IMG/VR virus record: IMGVR_UViG_3300039018_000297
Coordinates: 1-20,573 of that record
Length of the DNA stretch: 20,573 bases
Source of the DNA: a virus
Direction: 5' to 3' (one strand)
Made by a program: the position numbers and the translations under genes
Notes under the pieces: generated by a model
Databases searched by the model: none
What the model saw: only the letters and a program-made list of their open reading frames with translations
Told to the model about the DNA's origin: nothing
Part shown: one piece after another, positions 1 to 7,029 of the stretch
Layout: every line of letters begins with the position of its first letter
Position numbering within the stretch: the first letter of the stretch is position 1

Positions 1-1
1 A

Positions 2-136
2 ATGAAAGAGAAATTGCCGGAAGACTTAATTGTCGCCGTCTCCACAGGCTCTACCATTGCGCCGGAAAATGATCCCCGGCCAGCGGTTTTGCAAATCGGA
101 CAGACGCTTACCAAAGCTATGTCTAAACTCCAGTAA
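2..136 (+). CDS. C-terminal end of a cut gene, or a 44-aa ORF
   Basis: An open frame runs from the window edge to a TAA at 134-136, giving at most 44 visible residues (MKEKLPEDLI to MSKLQ). The first in-frame codon is an ATG at position 2, so it cannot be decided whether this is a complete tiny gene or the tail of a larger one cut by the edge; the latter seems likelier. No motif is recognised. It lies 18 bases upstream of the next rightward gene, whose Shine-Dalgarno site follows directly after its stop, so it probably belongs to the replication operon. Confidence 0.5.
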   Translation: MKEKLPEDLIVAVSTGSTIAPENDPRPAVLQIGQTLTKAMSKLQ

Positions 137-154
137 AAGAAAAGGTACAATATA

Positions 155-817
155 ATGTCGAATATCACTACATTTGGCGGCGCTAACTTGCCGTCCGTTC
201 AATCACTCTCTGGCGCGCTGCGCTCCATTCAAACGGAAGTTGGGCCGACAGGAACAGTCATCATCAAGATGGACAAGACAGGCCATTGGGTTTTCGGTGC
301 AGACCAGACCGAAATCGAAGAAGGCAGCCTCTGGGCCGCTAACCCGTTCTCGTTCGTCCACGGCTATATTGCGTGGGGCAACGGCGAAGTGTTGGCTGAA
401 AAGCTGGTTCCGGTGTCAGAGTCGTTGCCAGAGTTAGAGCCAGCACCATCAGGCGCAGAACGCGGCTGGGAAATGCAAGTTGGTATGATGCTGGTTTGCA
501 CGAACGGCGAAGACAAGGGTATGCAGGCGCGTTTCGCTAACACATCGGTGGGCGCTAAACGCGCAGTGCAAGCGTTGGCAGTCGCCATCGCCGATCAGGT
601 CGAGAAAGACCCGACCAAGCCCGTGCCGTTGATTGACCTAAAGGTCGAGCATTATATGCACAAGAAATACGGCAAGGTGCTTACGCCTATTTTTAACATT
701 ACCGATTGGGTGTCTATGGATGCCAATGCGGTTGAAGAACCAGAGGATGCGGAATTGGAAGTCGCCGCTGAACCTGAAGCCGCTGAAGGTGCGCGTCGCC
801 GGCGTCGCGTAGCTTAA
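155..817 (+). CDS. Conserved phage replication-module protein, candidate ssDNA-binding
   Basis: This 220-aa protein starts at an ATG preceded by AAAGG nine bases upstream. The core (about 40-190) is mixed, with several aromatic and glycine positions, including stretches such as WEMQVGMMLVCTNG and FNITDWV. The C-terminus is strongly acidic (about 193-213), then ends in a short basic run RRRRR. Proteins of this general kind sit next to family A polymerases in many podovirus and siphovirus genomes, and an acidic tail is typical of single-stranded DNA-binding proteins, which use it to contact polymerase and helicase. The binding role is an inference from position and tail; I see no diagnostic OB-fold motif, and the terminal basic run is not typical. 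It could instead be a recombination or nucleotide-metabolism accessory protein. Confidence 0.8.
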   Translation: MSNITTFGGANLPSVQSLSGALRSIQTEVGPTGTVIIKMDKTGHWVFGADQTEIEEGSLWAANPFSFVHGYIAWGNGEVLAEKLVPVSESLPELEPAPSGAERGWEMQVGMMLVCTNGEDKGMQARFANTSVGAKRAVQALAVAIADQVEKDPTKPVPLIDLKVEHYMHKKYGKVLTPIFNITDWVSMDANAVEEPEDAELEVAAEPEAAEGARRRRRVA

Positions 818-828
818 GGGGTGTGAAA

Positions 829-852
829 GCCGGGGTGATCCACCACCCCGGC
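829..852 (+). other. GC-rich intergenic hairpin
   Basis: A perfect 9-bp inverted repeat, GCCGGGGTG and CACCCCGGC, encloses a 6-base loop between the stop of the 220-aa gene and the polymerase leader. No T-run follows, so it is not a standard rho-independent terminator. It more likely sets a processing end or stabilises the upstream message, or partly attenuates polymerase expression. Confidence 0.65.
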
Positions 853-877
853 GAGTAGCAGAAGAGTGAGAACTTCT

Positions 878-2833
878 ATGTCTAAATTATGGGTTGACTT
901 TGAAACGCGCAGCCGTTGCGACCTTCGCAGCCGCGGCGTGTACAATTACGCGCAGGACGCCAGCACAGATGTGCTGTGTATGTCATACGCATTTGATGAC
1001 GAAGACGTGCGGACGTGGCTACCCAATGAGCCTTTCCCGCAAGCCGTCAAAGATCACAAGGGGCTAGTGTACGCGCACAACGCAGCGTTCGAGCGCCTGA
1101 TATTCTGGTACGTCCTTCAGGTCGAGTTTAAGCTGGAGCAGTTTTATTGCACCGCAGCGCAGGCCCGCGGCAACTGCGCGCCGGGCAGCCTTGAGGATGT
1201 GGGCCGTTTTGCTGGCGCCACCATGAAGAAAGACCACCGCGGCGGACAACTGATCCGCGCGCTATCCATCCCGCAATCAGACGGCACATTCCGCGAAGAC
1301 GCCAAGCTGATGCAGGAGATGGTTGACTATTGCGAACAGGACGTGCGGGCCATGCGCGCCATAGCGCAGGCGCAGCGTCCGCTGTCCGACGAAGAGTTGG
1401 CAGACTATCATGTCAACGAGCGCATCAACGACCGCGGCGTGTTGCTCGACAGGTCATTGGCGCTGGCTGCCGTGCGCTACGCTGAAGCTGAATTGGCTGA
1501 GATACAAGACATTGTCGCAGAGATAACAGACGGCGAGATAAAGTCCGTCCGCAGCCCCAAGATGAAGAAGTGGGTGCTGGACAGGGTAGGGCCGCAGGCG
1601 CTTGAACTGGCGACCATTTACAAAGACGGCGAACCTAAGCTATCCATCGACAAGAACGTGCGGGCTAACTTGCTTGCGCTGGCAGGAGATAATCCAGATG
1701 AAGTACCATCGGAAGTTGCGGAAGTCATCCAGTGCGCGGACGATCTGTGGGCATCGTCCGTTGCCAAGTTTCAGCGTGCGGCGGCGCTTGCTGATGAGGA
1801 AGATCATAAGGTTAGAGGAGCGTTCGTATTTTCAGGAGGAAGTGCTACTGGCCGTGCTTCATCATTTGGGCTTCAAGTCCATAACTTCCCGCGCAAGTGT
1901 GCAGGAAACCCGGCATTAGTGCGGCAGGCTATGGTGCGCGGACACAGAATCGTTCCCGATCATGGCCGCCGCGTAACTGACGTTCTAAAAGGTATGCTGC
2001 GCCCATCGCTGATGGCGGGCAAAGGCAAGCGGCTTGTGGTTGCCGATTGGGCAGCCATCGAAGCGCGGGTGACGCCGTGGGCGTCCAACAGCAGCTTTGG
2101 CGCAAACAAGCTGGACATCTTTGCCAAGGGCGAGGATGTCTACAAGCACAACGCTATGGCGACTTTCCATGTCGGTTACGGCGATGTCAACACAGACCAG
2201 CGCCAGATCGGGAAAGTGCAAGAGTTGGCGTGCGGCTTTGCCGGCGGCGTCGGTGCGTTTGCCAGCATGGGCCGCATCTACGGCCTGCTGATGTCAGAAA
2301 GCGACGCAAAGCGCATGGTTGACGCATGGCGCAGGGCTAACAAGTGGGCCGTGCCTTACTGGTCTGGCCTTGAAGACACCTATATGCGTGCCATGCGTAA
2401 CAAGGGCCGCGAGTTCAAGATTGGCCGCGTCACATATTTATTTGACGGACTGCATCTTTGGTATGCGCTTCCGTCGCGCCGTGTGTTATGTTATCCTTTC
2501 GCCCGTTTCGACGAGGAAGGCAATCTGACCTACGCGAAGGCTTCTTGGAAGCCAGCCGCTGATGCTAAGGAGTGGCCTAGGGCGCGGCTATGGCGCGGTC
2601 TGGCGTGTGAAAACATCACACAGGCTGTCGCCAACGACTTGCTGCGCTACGCCTTGCGTCAACTGGACGATGTAGTTTTGCACATCCACGATGAAATCGT
2701 TTTGGAAGTGCCAGAAGCAGATGCAGAGGCTGCCGCAGCGCGGCTGGTGCAGATTATGTGTACGCCGCCACCTTGGGCATCAGGGCTTCCCCTGAACGCT
2801 GAAGTGGCTATCATGGATCGTTATGGAAAATAA
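878..2833 (+). CDS. Phage DNA polymerase family A with 3'-5' exonuclease domain
   Basis: A 651-aa replicative DNA polymerase of the Pol I type without the 5'-3' exonuclease domain. The proofreading exonuclease occupies roughly residues 1-170: ExoI has D7 and E9 in WVDFETRS, ExoII is HNAAFE (67-72), and ExoIII is YCEQD (151-155). The polymerase domain shows motif A VVADWAAIEAR (387-397), motif B starting RQIGK (R442, K446), and motif C with HDE (604-606). In motif B the residue aligned with E. coli F762 is leucine and that aligned with Y766 is phenylalanine. The ATG at 878 is preferred over an in-frame GTG at 866, because the purine-rich leader (AGAAGAGTGAGA) lies just upstream of it and the protein then begins MSKLWVDFETRS, as expected for the family. 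Its stop overlaps the Shine-Dalgarno site of the primase gene, so the two are probably coupled. Confidence 0.97.
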   Translation: MSKLWVDFETRSRCDLRSRGVYNYAQDASTDVLCMSYAFDDEDVRTWLPNEPFPQAVKDHKGLVYAHNAAFERLIFWYVLQVEFKLEQFYCTAAQARGNCAPGSLEDVGRFAGATMKKDHRGGQLIRALSIPQSDGTFREDAKLMQEMVDYCEQDVRAMRAIAQAQRPLSDEELADYHVNERINDRGVLLDRSLALAAVRYAEAELAEIQDIVAEITDGEIKSVRSPKMKKWVLDRVGPQALELATIYKDGEPKLSIDKNVRANLLALAGDNPDEVPSEVAEVIQCADDLWASSVAKFQRAAALADEEDHKVRGAFVFSGGSATGRASSFGLQVHNFPRKCAGNPALVRQAMVRGHRIVPDHGRRVTDVLKGMLRPSLMAGKGKRLVVADWAAIEARVTPWASNSSFGANKLDIFAKGEDVYKHNAMATFHVGYGDVNTDQRQIGKVQELACGFAGGVGAFASMGRIYGLLMSESDAKRMVDAWRRANKWAVPYWSGLEDTYMRAMRNKGREFKIGRVTYLFDGLHLWYALPSRRVLCYPFARFDEEGNLTYAKASWKPAADAKEWPRARLWRGLACENITQAVANDLLRYALRQLDDVVLHIHDEIVLEVPEADAEAAAARLVQIMCTPPPWASGLPLNAEVAIMDRYGK

Positions 2834-2843
2834 GGAGCAAGCG

Positions 2844-5192
2844 ATGAGTGAGGATCGCATTAAGTTCGTAGACTATATAGTCGGTTTGGCCGCTGGGACA
2901 GTGGGTGAGACTGCTTTGTTAGTCCGTCAGAAGCCCACGCATGACAGCGACGGCAATCTGATATACCACGCAGACGGCGCGCCCAAGGCCACCTTCCCTG
3001 CGTTCATGCCAGAAAAGGCCCGCATCAAAGAAGGCGAGGCTTGGTATGTCAACACAGGATCGTTCGTCGTTGACCGCTTTGTAGACGGCAAGCCCGCTGC
3101 CAAGTCGAGCAACGTCGAGTTCGTGTTGTTCATGATGCTGGATGACATCGGCACAAAGTCTAAGACACCGCCGCTTGACCCGACATGGATACTGGAAACC
3201 AGCGAAGGTTCGTTCCAGTGGGGTTATGCGTTCAACGAACAGCCAAACAAGGGCGACTTCTGCGCGGCTATCAAAGCTATTGCAGATGCTGGCTACACTG
3301 ATCCGGGCGCGACTAACGCTGTCCGTAACTGCCGTATCCCCGGCAGCGTCAACATGAAGCGCGGGCGCGGCAGCTTCCCTGCGCGGCTGGTCGAGTTCCA
3401 CCCTGACCGCGAATACACTTTAGAGCAGATTTGCACTGCGCTAAACGTCACGCCAGAGGAAGGCGACACCGCAGAGTTTAAGGCTGTGCAGTTGCGCGAC
3501 AAGGGTTTGGACAACGTCCTGACATGGTTAAGCGAAAAGAGCCTAGTCCTTAGCGCGCCCAACACAGACGGCTGGTGTGCTATCGTCTGTCCCAACCATC
3601 AAGAACACAGCGATGGCATGATCGAGGCGCGCTACAAGCCGCTGGATCGTTCGTTCTGCTGCTATCATGGACACTGCCAAGACTTAGACAGCCGCACGTT
3701 CCTTGATTGGGTAGCCAATAACGGCGGCCCAAAGGTAACGCCGGGTTTGCGTGACGAACTAATCGCTGAACGTATGGCGTCCATGTATGACAAGATAGCG
3801 CCAACGCAAGCCTTTCCTGACGAAGCCGCAGCGCGCGTGCGTGAGGTCGAAAAGAAAGAAGCAGGCCGGCTGGAACAAAGCGAGTGGTTCGAGCGTTTCG
3901 CTTACATACAGTCTGATGACTGCTATTTCGACATGGTGACACGCCAAGAGATAGCCCGTAACGTCTTCAACGCCCTGTTCCGTCACGTCGACTGTCGCTC
4001 TATCCATAAGAAGACGCAGCGCGTGCAGTCATCCATCTATTTTGACGAGCGCCGCCAAGATCGCGGTGCGCCTGCGCTGGCAGCGGTGACGTTTGCCGCC
4101 GGCGATGACGTTCTGGTGACGCGCGACGGGTTGGTTTACGGCAATAGGTGGACAAACGCCCGCCCTGATGTAGCCCTTAGCGATACAATCGCGGATCATG
4201 ATGTCGAACTTTGGCTAGAGCATTGCCGCAATCTGGTCGTTGATGATGCAGAGTTGGATCACATCCTTGACGCTATGGCGTTCAAGATACAGAATCCAAA
4301 CATCAAGATAAACCATGCAATCCTTATCGGCGGCGATGAAGGCGCGGGCAAGGATAGTATGTTCCAGCCCTTCCTTTGGGCGCTTGGCGGTAAGCATTGG
4401 CGCAACAGATCAGTCATTGAGGCTGGCGGGTTGGATAGCCAATGGGGTTATTCGTTGGAAGCTGAAGTGGTCATCCTGAACGAGTTGAAGGAACCAGAGG
4501 CGCGCGAACGCCGGGCGATGGCTAACAAGCTAAAGCCGCTGATCGCTGCGCCACCTGAAACGCTGTCGGTTAATCGTAAGGGTATGCACCCCTATGAGTT
4601 GGTCAACCGCCTGATGGTGGTCGCCTACACGAACGATCCGCTGCCTATCACACTGCCAACACAGGATCGTCGCTGGTTTTGCGTCTGGACACGCGCGCCG
4701 CGCATGACAACAGCCGCAGCCAAAACGCTGTGGAACTGGTATGAGGCCGGCGGCTATGAGAAGTGCGCCGCTTGGCTGCACCAACGCGACGTTTCGGCGT
4801 TTAACCCTGCTGCTGCACCGCCAGTGACCGAATGGAAGCTAAACATGGTCGAGCATGGTATGAGCGTAGCAGAAAGCTATCTGGTAGACATGATGCGGCT
4901 TCGGTCGGGCGTGTTTTCTGATGGTGTCATCGGTGGGCCGTTCCATCGTATCTGCGATGCGCTGGCGGTTAACGTGCCAGCCGGCGTTAAAATCCCACAG
5001 GCTGCGTTGCTTCATGCGTTGAAGGAAGCGGGCTGGATCGACATAGGCCGCATTAACTCAAAAGAGTATCAAAACAAGAAACACATATTTGCTGCGCCCG
5101 AAGCGTTGGAAAAGCACAACAAGTCAGAGTTGCGCCGCATGGTGGAAGAATTGCCCAAGTCGGGCATCATGCCAAACATCGGTAGGAATTGA
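2844..5192 (+). CDS. Bifunctional primase and SF3-type helicase
   Basis: A 782-aa replication protein expected to lay primers and unwind the fork for the adjacent polymerase. The N-terminal part resembles archaeo-eukaryotic-type primases of the RepB_primase or PriCT kind: MLDDIG (about 98-103), then TSEGSFQWGY and RIPGSVNMK (164-172). A probable zinc-binding segment follows (about 244-280; C249, H252 and a CCYHGHC cluster). The helicase part has a Walker A GGDEGAGKDS (496-505), Walker B-like VVILNELKE (542-550), a sensor-like VVAYTNDP, and a likely arginine finger DRRW (608-611), matching the DUF5906/SF3 group. The ATG at 2844 is chosen over one at 2823 because AAGGAG lies six bases before it. 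The stop codon TGA is embedded in the -35 box of the next promoter. Confidence 0.93.
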   Translation: MSEDRIKFVDYIVGLAAGTVGETALLVRQKPTHDSDGNLIYHADGAPKATFPAFMPEKARIKEGEAWYVNTGSFVVDRFVDGKPAAKSSNVEFVLFMMLDDIGTKSKTPPLDPTWILETSEGSFQWGYAFNEQPNKGDFCAAIKAIADAGYTDPGATNAVRNCRIPGSVNMKRGRGSFPARLVEFHPDREYTLEQICTALNVTPEEGDTAEFKAVQLRDKGLDNVLTWLSEKSLVLSAPNTDGWCAIVCPNHQEHSDGMIEARYKPLDRSFCCYHGHCQDLDSRTFLDWVANNGGPKVTPGLRDELIAERMASMYDKIAPTQAFPDEAAARVREVEKKEAGRLEQSEWFERFAYIQSDDCYFDMVTRQEIARNVFNALFRHVDCRSIHKKTQRVQSSIYFDERRQDRGAPALAAVTFAAGDDVLVTRDGLVYGNRWTNARPDVALSDTIADHDVELWLEHCRNLVVDDAELDHILDAMAFKIQNPNIKINHAILIGGDEGAGKDSMFQPFLWALGGKHWRNRSVIEAGGLDSQWGYSLEAEVVILNELKEPEARERRAMANKLKPLIAAPPETLSVNRKGMHPYELVNRLMVVAYTNDPLPITLPTQDRRWFCVWTRAPRMTTAAAKTLWNWYEAGGYEKCAAWLHQRDVSAFNPAAAPPVTEWKLNMVEHGMSVAESYLVDMMRLRSGVFSDGVIGGPFHRICDALAVNVPAGVKIPQAALLHALKEAGWIDIGRINSKEYQNKKHIFAAPEALEKHNKSELRRMVEELPKSGIMPNIGRN

Positions 5193-5218
5193 CAAACATT
5201 TGGTTGCAATGATATACT
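5189..5218 (+). promoter_or_regulatory. Near-consensus sigma70 promoter with extended -10
   Basis: TTGACA (5189-5194, perfect -35) and TATACT (5213-5218, one mismatch) are separated by 18 bases, and TG at 5210-5211 forms an extended -10. The predicted start is around 5223-5226, in GGG. The -35 overlaps the primase stop codon and only ~60 bases separate the start from a terminator, so no protein is expressed from it. This is the best promoter I see in the window. Confidence 0.8.
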
Positions 5219-5222
5219 GATA

Positions 5223-5285
5223 GGGTCAGCAATGCTCCGTTGGCCCTTTTAAGCCCCCTGCGTCTCACTCCGCAGGGGGCTTTTT
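5223..5285 (+). ncRNA. Predicted ~60-nt small RNA, promoter to terminator
   Basis: From the predicted start, the transcript would fold at once into an 8-bp hairpin: GGGTCAGC (5223-5230) pairs with GTTGGCCC (5239-5246), using two G-U pairs, around the loop AATGCTCC. A short TTTTAA linker and the terminator hairpin follow. A hairpin flush with the 5' end plus an intrinsic terminator is the build of a stable small RNA. There is no start codon with a ribosome site inside. The terminator loop TCTCACTC is complementary to leader motifs of several phage genes (see findings). A role in regulating translation is inference; it could also simply be a promoter remnant feeding a terminator, or a short decoy RNA. 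Confidence 0.6.
5253..5285 (+). terminator. Rho-independent terminator of the replication module
   Basis: A perfect 10-bp stem, GCCCCCTGCG (5253-5262) and CGCAGGGGGC (5271-5280), encloses the 8-base loop TCTCACTC and is followed by TTTTT (5281-5285). It stops rightward transcription two bases before the stop codon of the convergent leftward operon. On the minus strand the hairpin is followed by TTAAAAGGG, which is not a good U-tract, so the signal is mainly one-directional. Confidence 0.93.
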
Positions 5286-5286
5286 A

Positions 5287-5466
5287 TTATTCCTCCCACA
5301 CTGCTTCTGCGTCTAGGATCAGTTCGCAGGGTGGGTAGCGCAGATTGCTGACTTCAATGTCGGTTATCAAACCCCTAAAGGCAAGATGCTCCAACAGGCG
5401 ATAGGCCAGCGTAGCTTCAGCGCGCTTGTCGTAGTCCTCAAAGGCTTCTGCTTCTTCATCGGTCAT
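5287..5466 (-). CDS. Small acidic phage protein (59 aa), last gene of the leftward operon
   Basis: Starts MTDEEAEAFEDYDKRAEATL and ends in AVWEE. It is rich in acidic residues and predicted mostly helical, with a hydrophobic middle (AYRLLEHLAFRGLI). The ATG at 5466 overlaps the TGA of the preceding gene (ATGA), indicating translational coupling; GGAAACCAGA lies upstream as a weak ribosome site. An alternative TTG start at 5478 is less likely. No family is recognised. Its stop lies two bases from the T-run of the convergent terminator. It may be one of the small early phage proteins that bind host targets, but nothing in the sequence proves it. Confidence 0.75.
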   Translation of the reverse strand: MTDEEAEAFEDYDKRAEATLAYRLLEHLAFRGLITDIEVSNLRYPPCELILDAEAVWEE

Positions 5467-5648
5467 TCTGGTTTCCAATCTTTAGGATAAGGGACTGACT
5501 TGTAACTGGTTCTGTAAAGTCTGCCGTTTTCGTCGTAATGCTCTGTCACTGTCGAGCCGTCATCATTCAGGACAACGGCAAGGTCGCCAAGCAGGTGCAA
5601 TGGTCGCCCGGTCTTGGGGTCGATGCGGTATTTTATTTTGTCGGTCAT
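5463..5648 (-). CDS. Small phage protein of unknown function (61 aa)
   Basis: Begins MTDKIKYRIDPKTGRPLHLL and contains LNDDGSTVTEHYDENGRLYRTSY, a beta-rich, repeat-like pattern with charged turns (DDGS, DENG). It is soluble, with no signal peptide or membrane segment. The ATG at 5648 has GGAG eight bases upstream and overlaps the previous stop as ATGA; the longer in-frame extension upstream lacks a ribosome site and overlaps the preceding gene, so it is rejected. No family is recognised. Confidence 0.78.
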   Translation of the reverse strand: MTDKIKYRIDPKTGRPLHLLGDLAVVLNDDGSTVTEHYDENGRLYRTSYKSVPYPKDWKPE

Positions 5649-5806
5649 CCGTCTTTCTCCGGTGTTAGGAATGCAGTCAACACTACTGCGTGAAGCGTTC
5701 CGTTTGGTTTGCGAAACTCTGTATATCCATCTGGCATATCTGTGCGGATACACCCTTTGAAGTCCCAGCCCTGCCGCTTACCGGCTAATCTATAAGTGGC
5801 TGTCAT
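5645..5806 (-). CDS. Small phage protein of unknown function (53 aa)
   Basis: A short gene reading MTATYRLAGKRQGWDFKGCI to TPEKDG. The ATG at 5806 has AGGA seven bases upstream inside the end of the preceding gene, and its TGA overlaps the next ATG (ATGA). This coupling on both sides, together with the lack of any other use for the interval, supports it as real despite its size. The composition suggests a compact beta-containing domain with a single cysteine. No known family is recognised. Confidence 0.72.
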   Translation of the reverse strand: MTATYRLAGKRQGWDFKGCIRTDMPDGYTEFRKPNGTLHAVVLTAFLTPEKDG

Positions 5807-5809
5807 TTG

Positions 5810-5995
5810 CTATCCTAATCTAGTGATGAATGTGACGCCGTTGATCGTGCGGCACTTGAACGACTTGCCGTTGCGTATGCCATATTGCGACACGTTGCGG
5901 CTTGTGCGCTTGGCATGGCCCTTTTCGGTGGCTGGCATACTGCCAACTTCGCCAACGGCCAGCGTTCCCATTGGGTAAAACATAGGGCGGCTCAT
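5810..5995 (-). CDS. Small basic phage protein (61 aa), possibly nucleic-acid binding
   Basis: Starts MSRPMFYPMGTLAVGEVGSM and ends KSFKCRTINGVTFITRLG. The second half is rich in Lys, Arg, Ser and Asn (GHAKRTSRNVSQYGIRNGK), a pattern common in short phage proteins that resemble winged or homeodomain-like DNA-binding domains. That reading is an inference from composition. The ATG at 5995 overlaps the TGA of the preceding gene (ATGA). The longer in-frame extension to 6019 lies inside that gene and is not needed. Confidence 0.75.
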   Translation of the reverse strand: MSRPMFYPMGTLAVGEVGSMPATEKGHAKRTSRNVSQYGIRNGKSFKCRTINGVTFITRLG

Positions 5996-6201
5996 GTAAT
6001 CAGCCCCCGCGCTACGCAAGCCTGTCGCAGATGCTCAGGACGGACACCCCATCGCTTATAGATATTGCCATAGTCGCGCCTAACGTCTGACAGGTGCGCT
6101 TCCTGCGCCCGTAGCGCAGCCTTTAGCTTGTCATGCTCTTTAAATGCGTCTGCTGCGCGTTGCAGCACTTCGGCTTGTTCGTCGGTGTATGTATTTATCA
6201 T
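5992..6201 (-). CDS. Small helical phage protein (69 aa)
   Basis: Reads MINTYTDEQAEVLQRAADAF, then a charged helical stretch (KEHDKLKAALRAQEAHLSDVRRD) and GVRPEHLRQACVARGLIT. The first half looks like a helical hairpin or coiled coil. The end, with RWGVRPEHLRQACVARG, resembles a recognition helix of a small DNA-binding domain, but this is only a resemblance. Start at ATG 6201, one base after the previous TGA, with GGAA upstream. The TGA overlaps the next start (ATGA). Confidence 0.77.
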   Translation of the reverse strand: MINTYTDEQAEVLQRAADAFKEHDKLKAALRAQEAHLSDVRRDYGNIYKRWGVRPEHLRQACVARGLIT

Positions 6202-6202
6202 T

Positions 6203-6538
6203 TCATAATTCCAATGTTGTTGCTGGCTTCGCCCGCTTGTCGTTCAGTCTGTTAAGCCAAAAGGCTTGGTCTGGCCCGAACGCCCGCGCTGCGTGATATT
6301 TGAACAAAGCTAGGGCTAGATCGTCGTATCCTTTGCGCTTGTGCGTGACGATTAGCGGCGATGGTATCATGGCCTCTAAGTCTGTCCGCCGTGCGCGGTG
6401 GCGCGTTGTGGCGGCTTCTTCGATGTCGCGCAGCGTCAGGCGCAAGTTATGCTCCCTGTTGACGTGTTGCAGGACAGCGGACTTGTCGCTGATGTAGCTG
6501 CATAGGTGCTTTATCTGCTTGCGGACGGCATATTCCAT
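6203..6538 (-). CDS. Phage protein of unknown function (111 aa), basic, possible HTH
   Basis: The ATG at 6538 forms a TAATG overlap with the preceding gene, and AAAAAGGACAG lies upstream. The protein begins MEYAVRKQIKHLCSYISDKS. Residues ~1-45 look like two to three helices with a turn (KQIKHLCSYISDKSAVLQHV), which could be a helix-turn-helix; a basic stretch RHRARR follows at about 45-51. The second half (YDDLALALFKYHAARAF, FWLNRLNDKRA) is helical. It may be a small regulator or DNA-associated protein. A longer in-frame version to 6649 would overlap the preceding gene and has no better ribosome site. Confidence 0.77.
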   Translation of the reverse strand: MEYAVRKQIKHLCSYISDKSAVLQHVNREHNLRLTLRDIEEAATTRHRARRTDLEAMIPSPLIVTHKRKGYDDLALALFKYHAARAFGPDQAFWLNRLNDKRAKPATTLEL

Positions 6539-6738
6539 TAGCGTCTGTCCTTTTTGATGTAGCGGCCTGTCAACGGGTGGCGCAGCACTGCGTTGCGCTT
6601 CCAGCGTAGCAATTCGGCATTGTCGCGCAGCCATGCTTTGCGGAACCATTCACCGGCCTTGTGCGTGTCATACAGGATGAACAAGGTAGCGGCTTGCAGC
6701 GCCAGCAGCGCGATGATTGCGATTTGATATTGGTTCAT
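6538..6738 (-). CDS. Small single-pass membrane protein (66 aa) with basic tail
   Basis: The N-terminus MNQYQIAIIALLALQAATLF forms one clear transmembrane helix (about residues 5-23). The remaining ~43 residues are strongly basic (WFRKAWLRDNAELLRWKRN, then RYIKKDRR), which should stay in the cytoplasm by the positive-inside rule. GGAGG lies five bases before the ATG at 6738. Many phages make such early inner-membrane peptides for exclusion of competing phages, membrane alteration or lysis timing. A holin is possible, but no endolysin lies nearby and a single helix gives no specific support. No family is recognised. Confidence 0.75.
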   Translation of the reverse strand: MNQYQIAIIALLALQAATLFILYDTHKAGEWFRKAWLRDNAELLRWKRNAVLRHPLTGRYIKKDRR

Positions 6739-6798
6739 TTAGTCCTCCAGTATTAGGGTTAATAAGAAAAGGGCAGCACCAGCGATTAGCGCGGTCAT
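6739..6798 (-). CDS. Possible 19-aa hydrophobic peptide
   Basis: An ATG overlapping the TGA of the preceding gene (ATGA) opens a 19-codon frame, MTALIAGAALFLLTLILED, that is one hydrophobic helix. It fills the exact gap between its neighbours and carries the GGAGG of the next gene in its last codons. There is no own Shine-Dalgarno site, so it would need re-initiation by coupling. It may be a real micro-protein or merely a spacer that happens to be open. Confidence 0.35.
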   Translation of the reverse strand: MTALIAGAALFLLTLILED

Positions 6799-7028
6799 TT
6801 GGCGTTTAGTTGCGCTTGCAGCGATACAGTCTCTTCCATCCATGTGTCGCAGCGGTGGCTTAGTTCGTCGATTAGCTTTTTCGCGTCTTCTAGTTCCTCT
6901 TCAACGTCGATCAACGTCCACAGGCGCTCCAACAGGACAAGTTCTAGGTCGGTGGTGAGGTTGTCCCGTGCGTGGCGTGTCAATTCGACATCGTGCATCA
7001 TGCGGAGATAGTTGCGATCATTGGTCAT
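6795..7028 (-). CDS. Small acidic helical phage protein (77 aa)
   Basis: Starts MTNDRNYLRMMHDVELTRHA and is almost wholly helical, with heptad-like spacing in LLERLWTLIDVEEELEDAKKL, suggesting a coiled coil (about 30-70). The ATG at 7028 follows the previous TAA by one base (TAACATG), with AGGGA upstream. The longer in-frame extension to 7106 overlaps the preceding gene and is rejected. No family is recognised; a self-assembling or partner-binding role is inferred from the coiled coil only. Confidence 0.76.
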   Translation of the reverse strand: MTNDRNYLRMMHDVELTRHARDNLTTDLELVLLERLWTLIDVEEELEDAKKLIDELSHRCDTWMEETVSLQAQLNAK

Positions 7029-7029
7029 G

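Noticed and set aside
866-877. GTG start for the DNA polymerase
   Set aside because: The ATG at 878 gives the expected N-terminus and the purine-rich leader then fits as ribosome site.
2823-2843. Upstream ATG for the primase-helicase
   Set aside because: It has no ribosome site and lies within the polymerase gene; AAGGAG stands before 2844.
6538-6738. Holin call for the 66-aa membrane protein
   Set aside because: Only one membrane helix, no endolysin or spanin nearby, and location in the early operon; left as unknown membrane protein.
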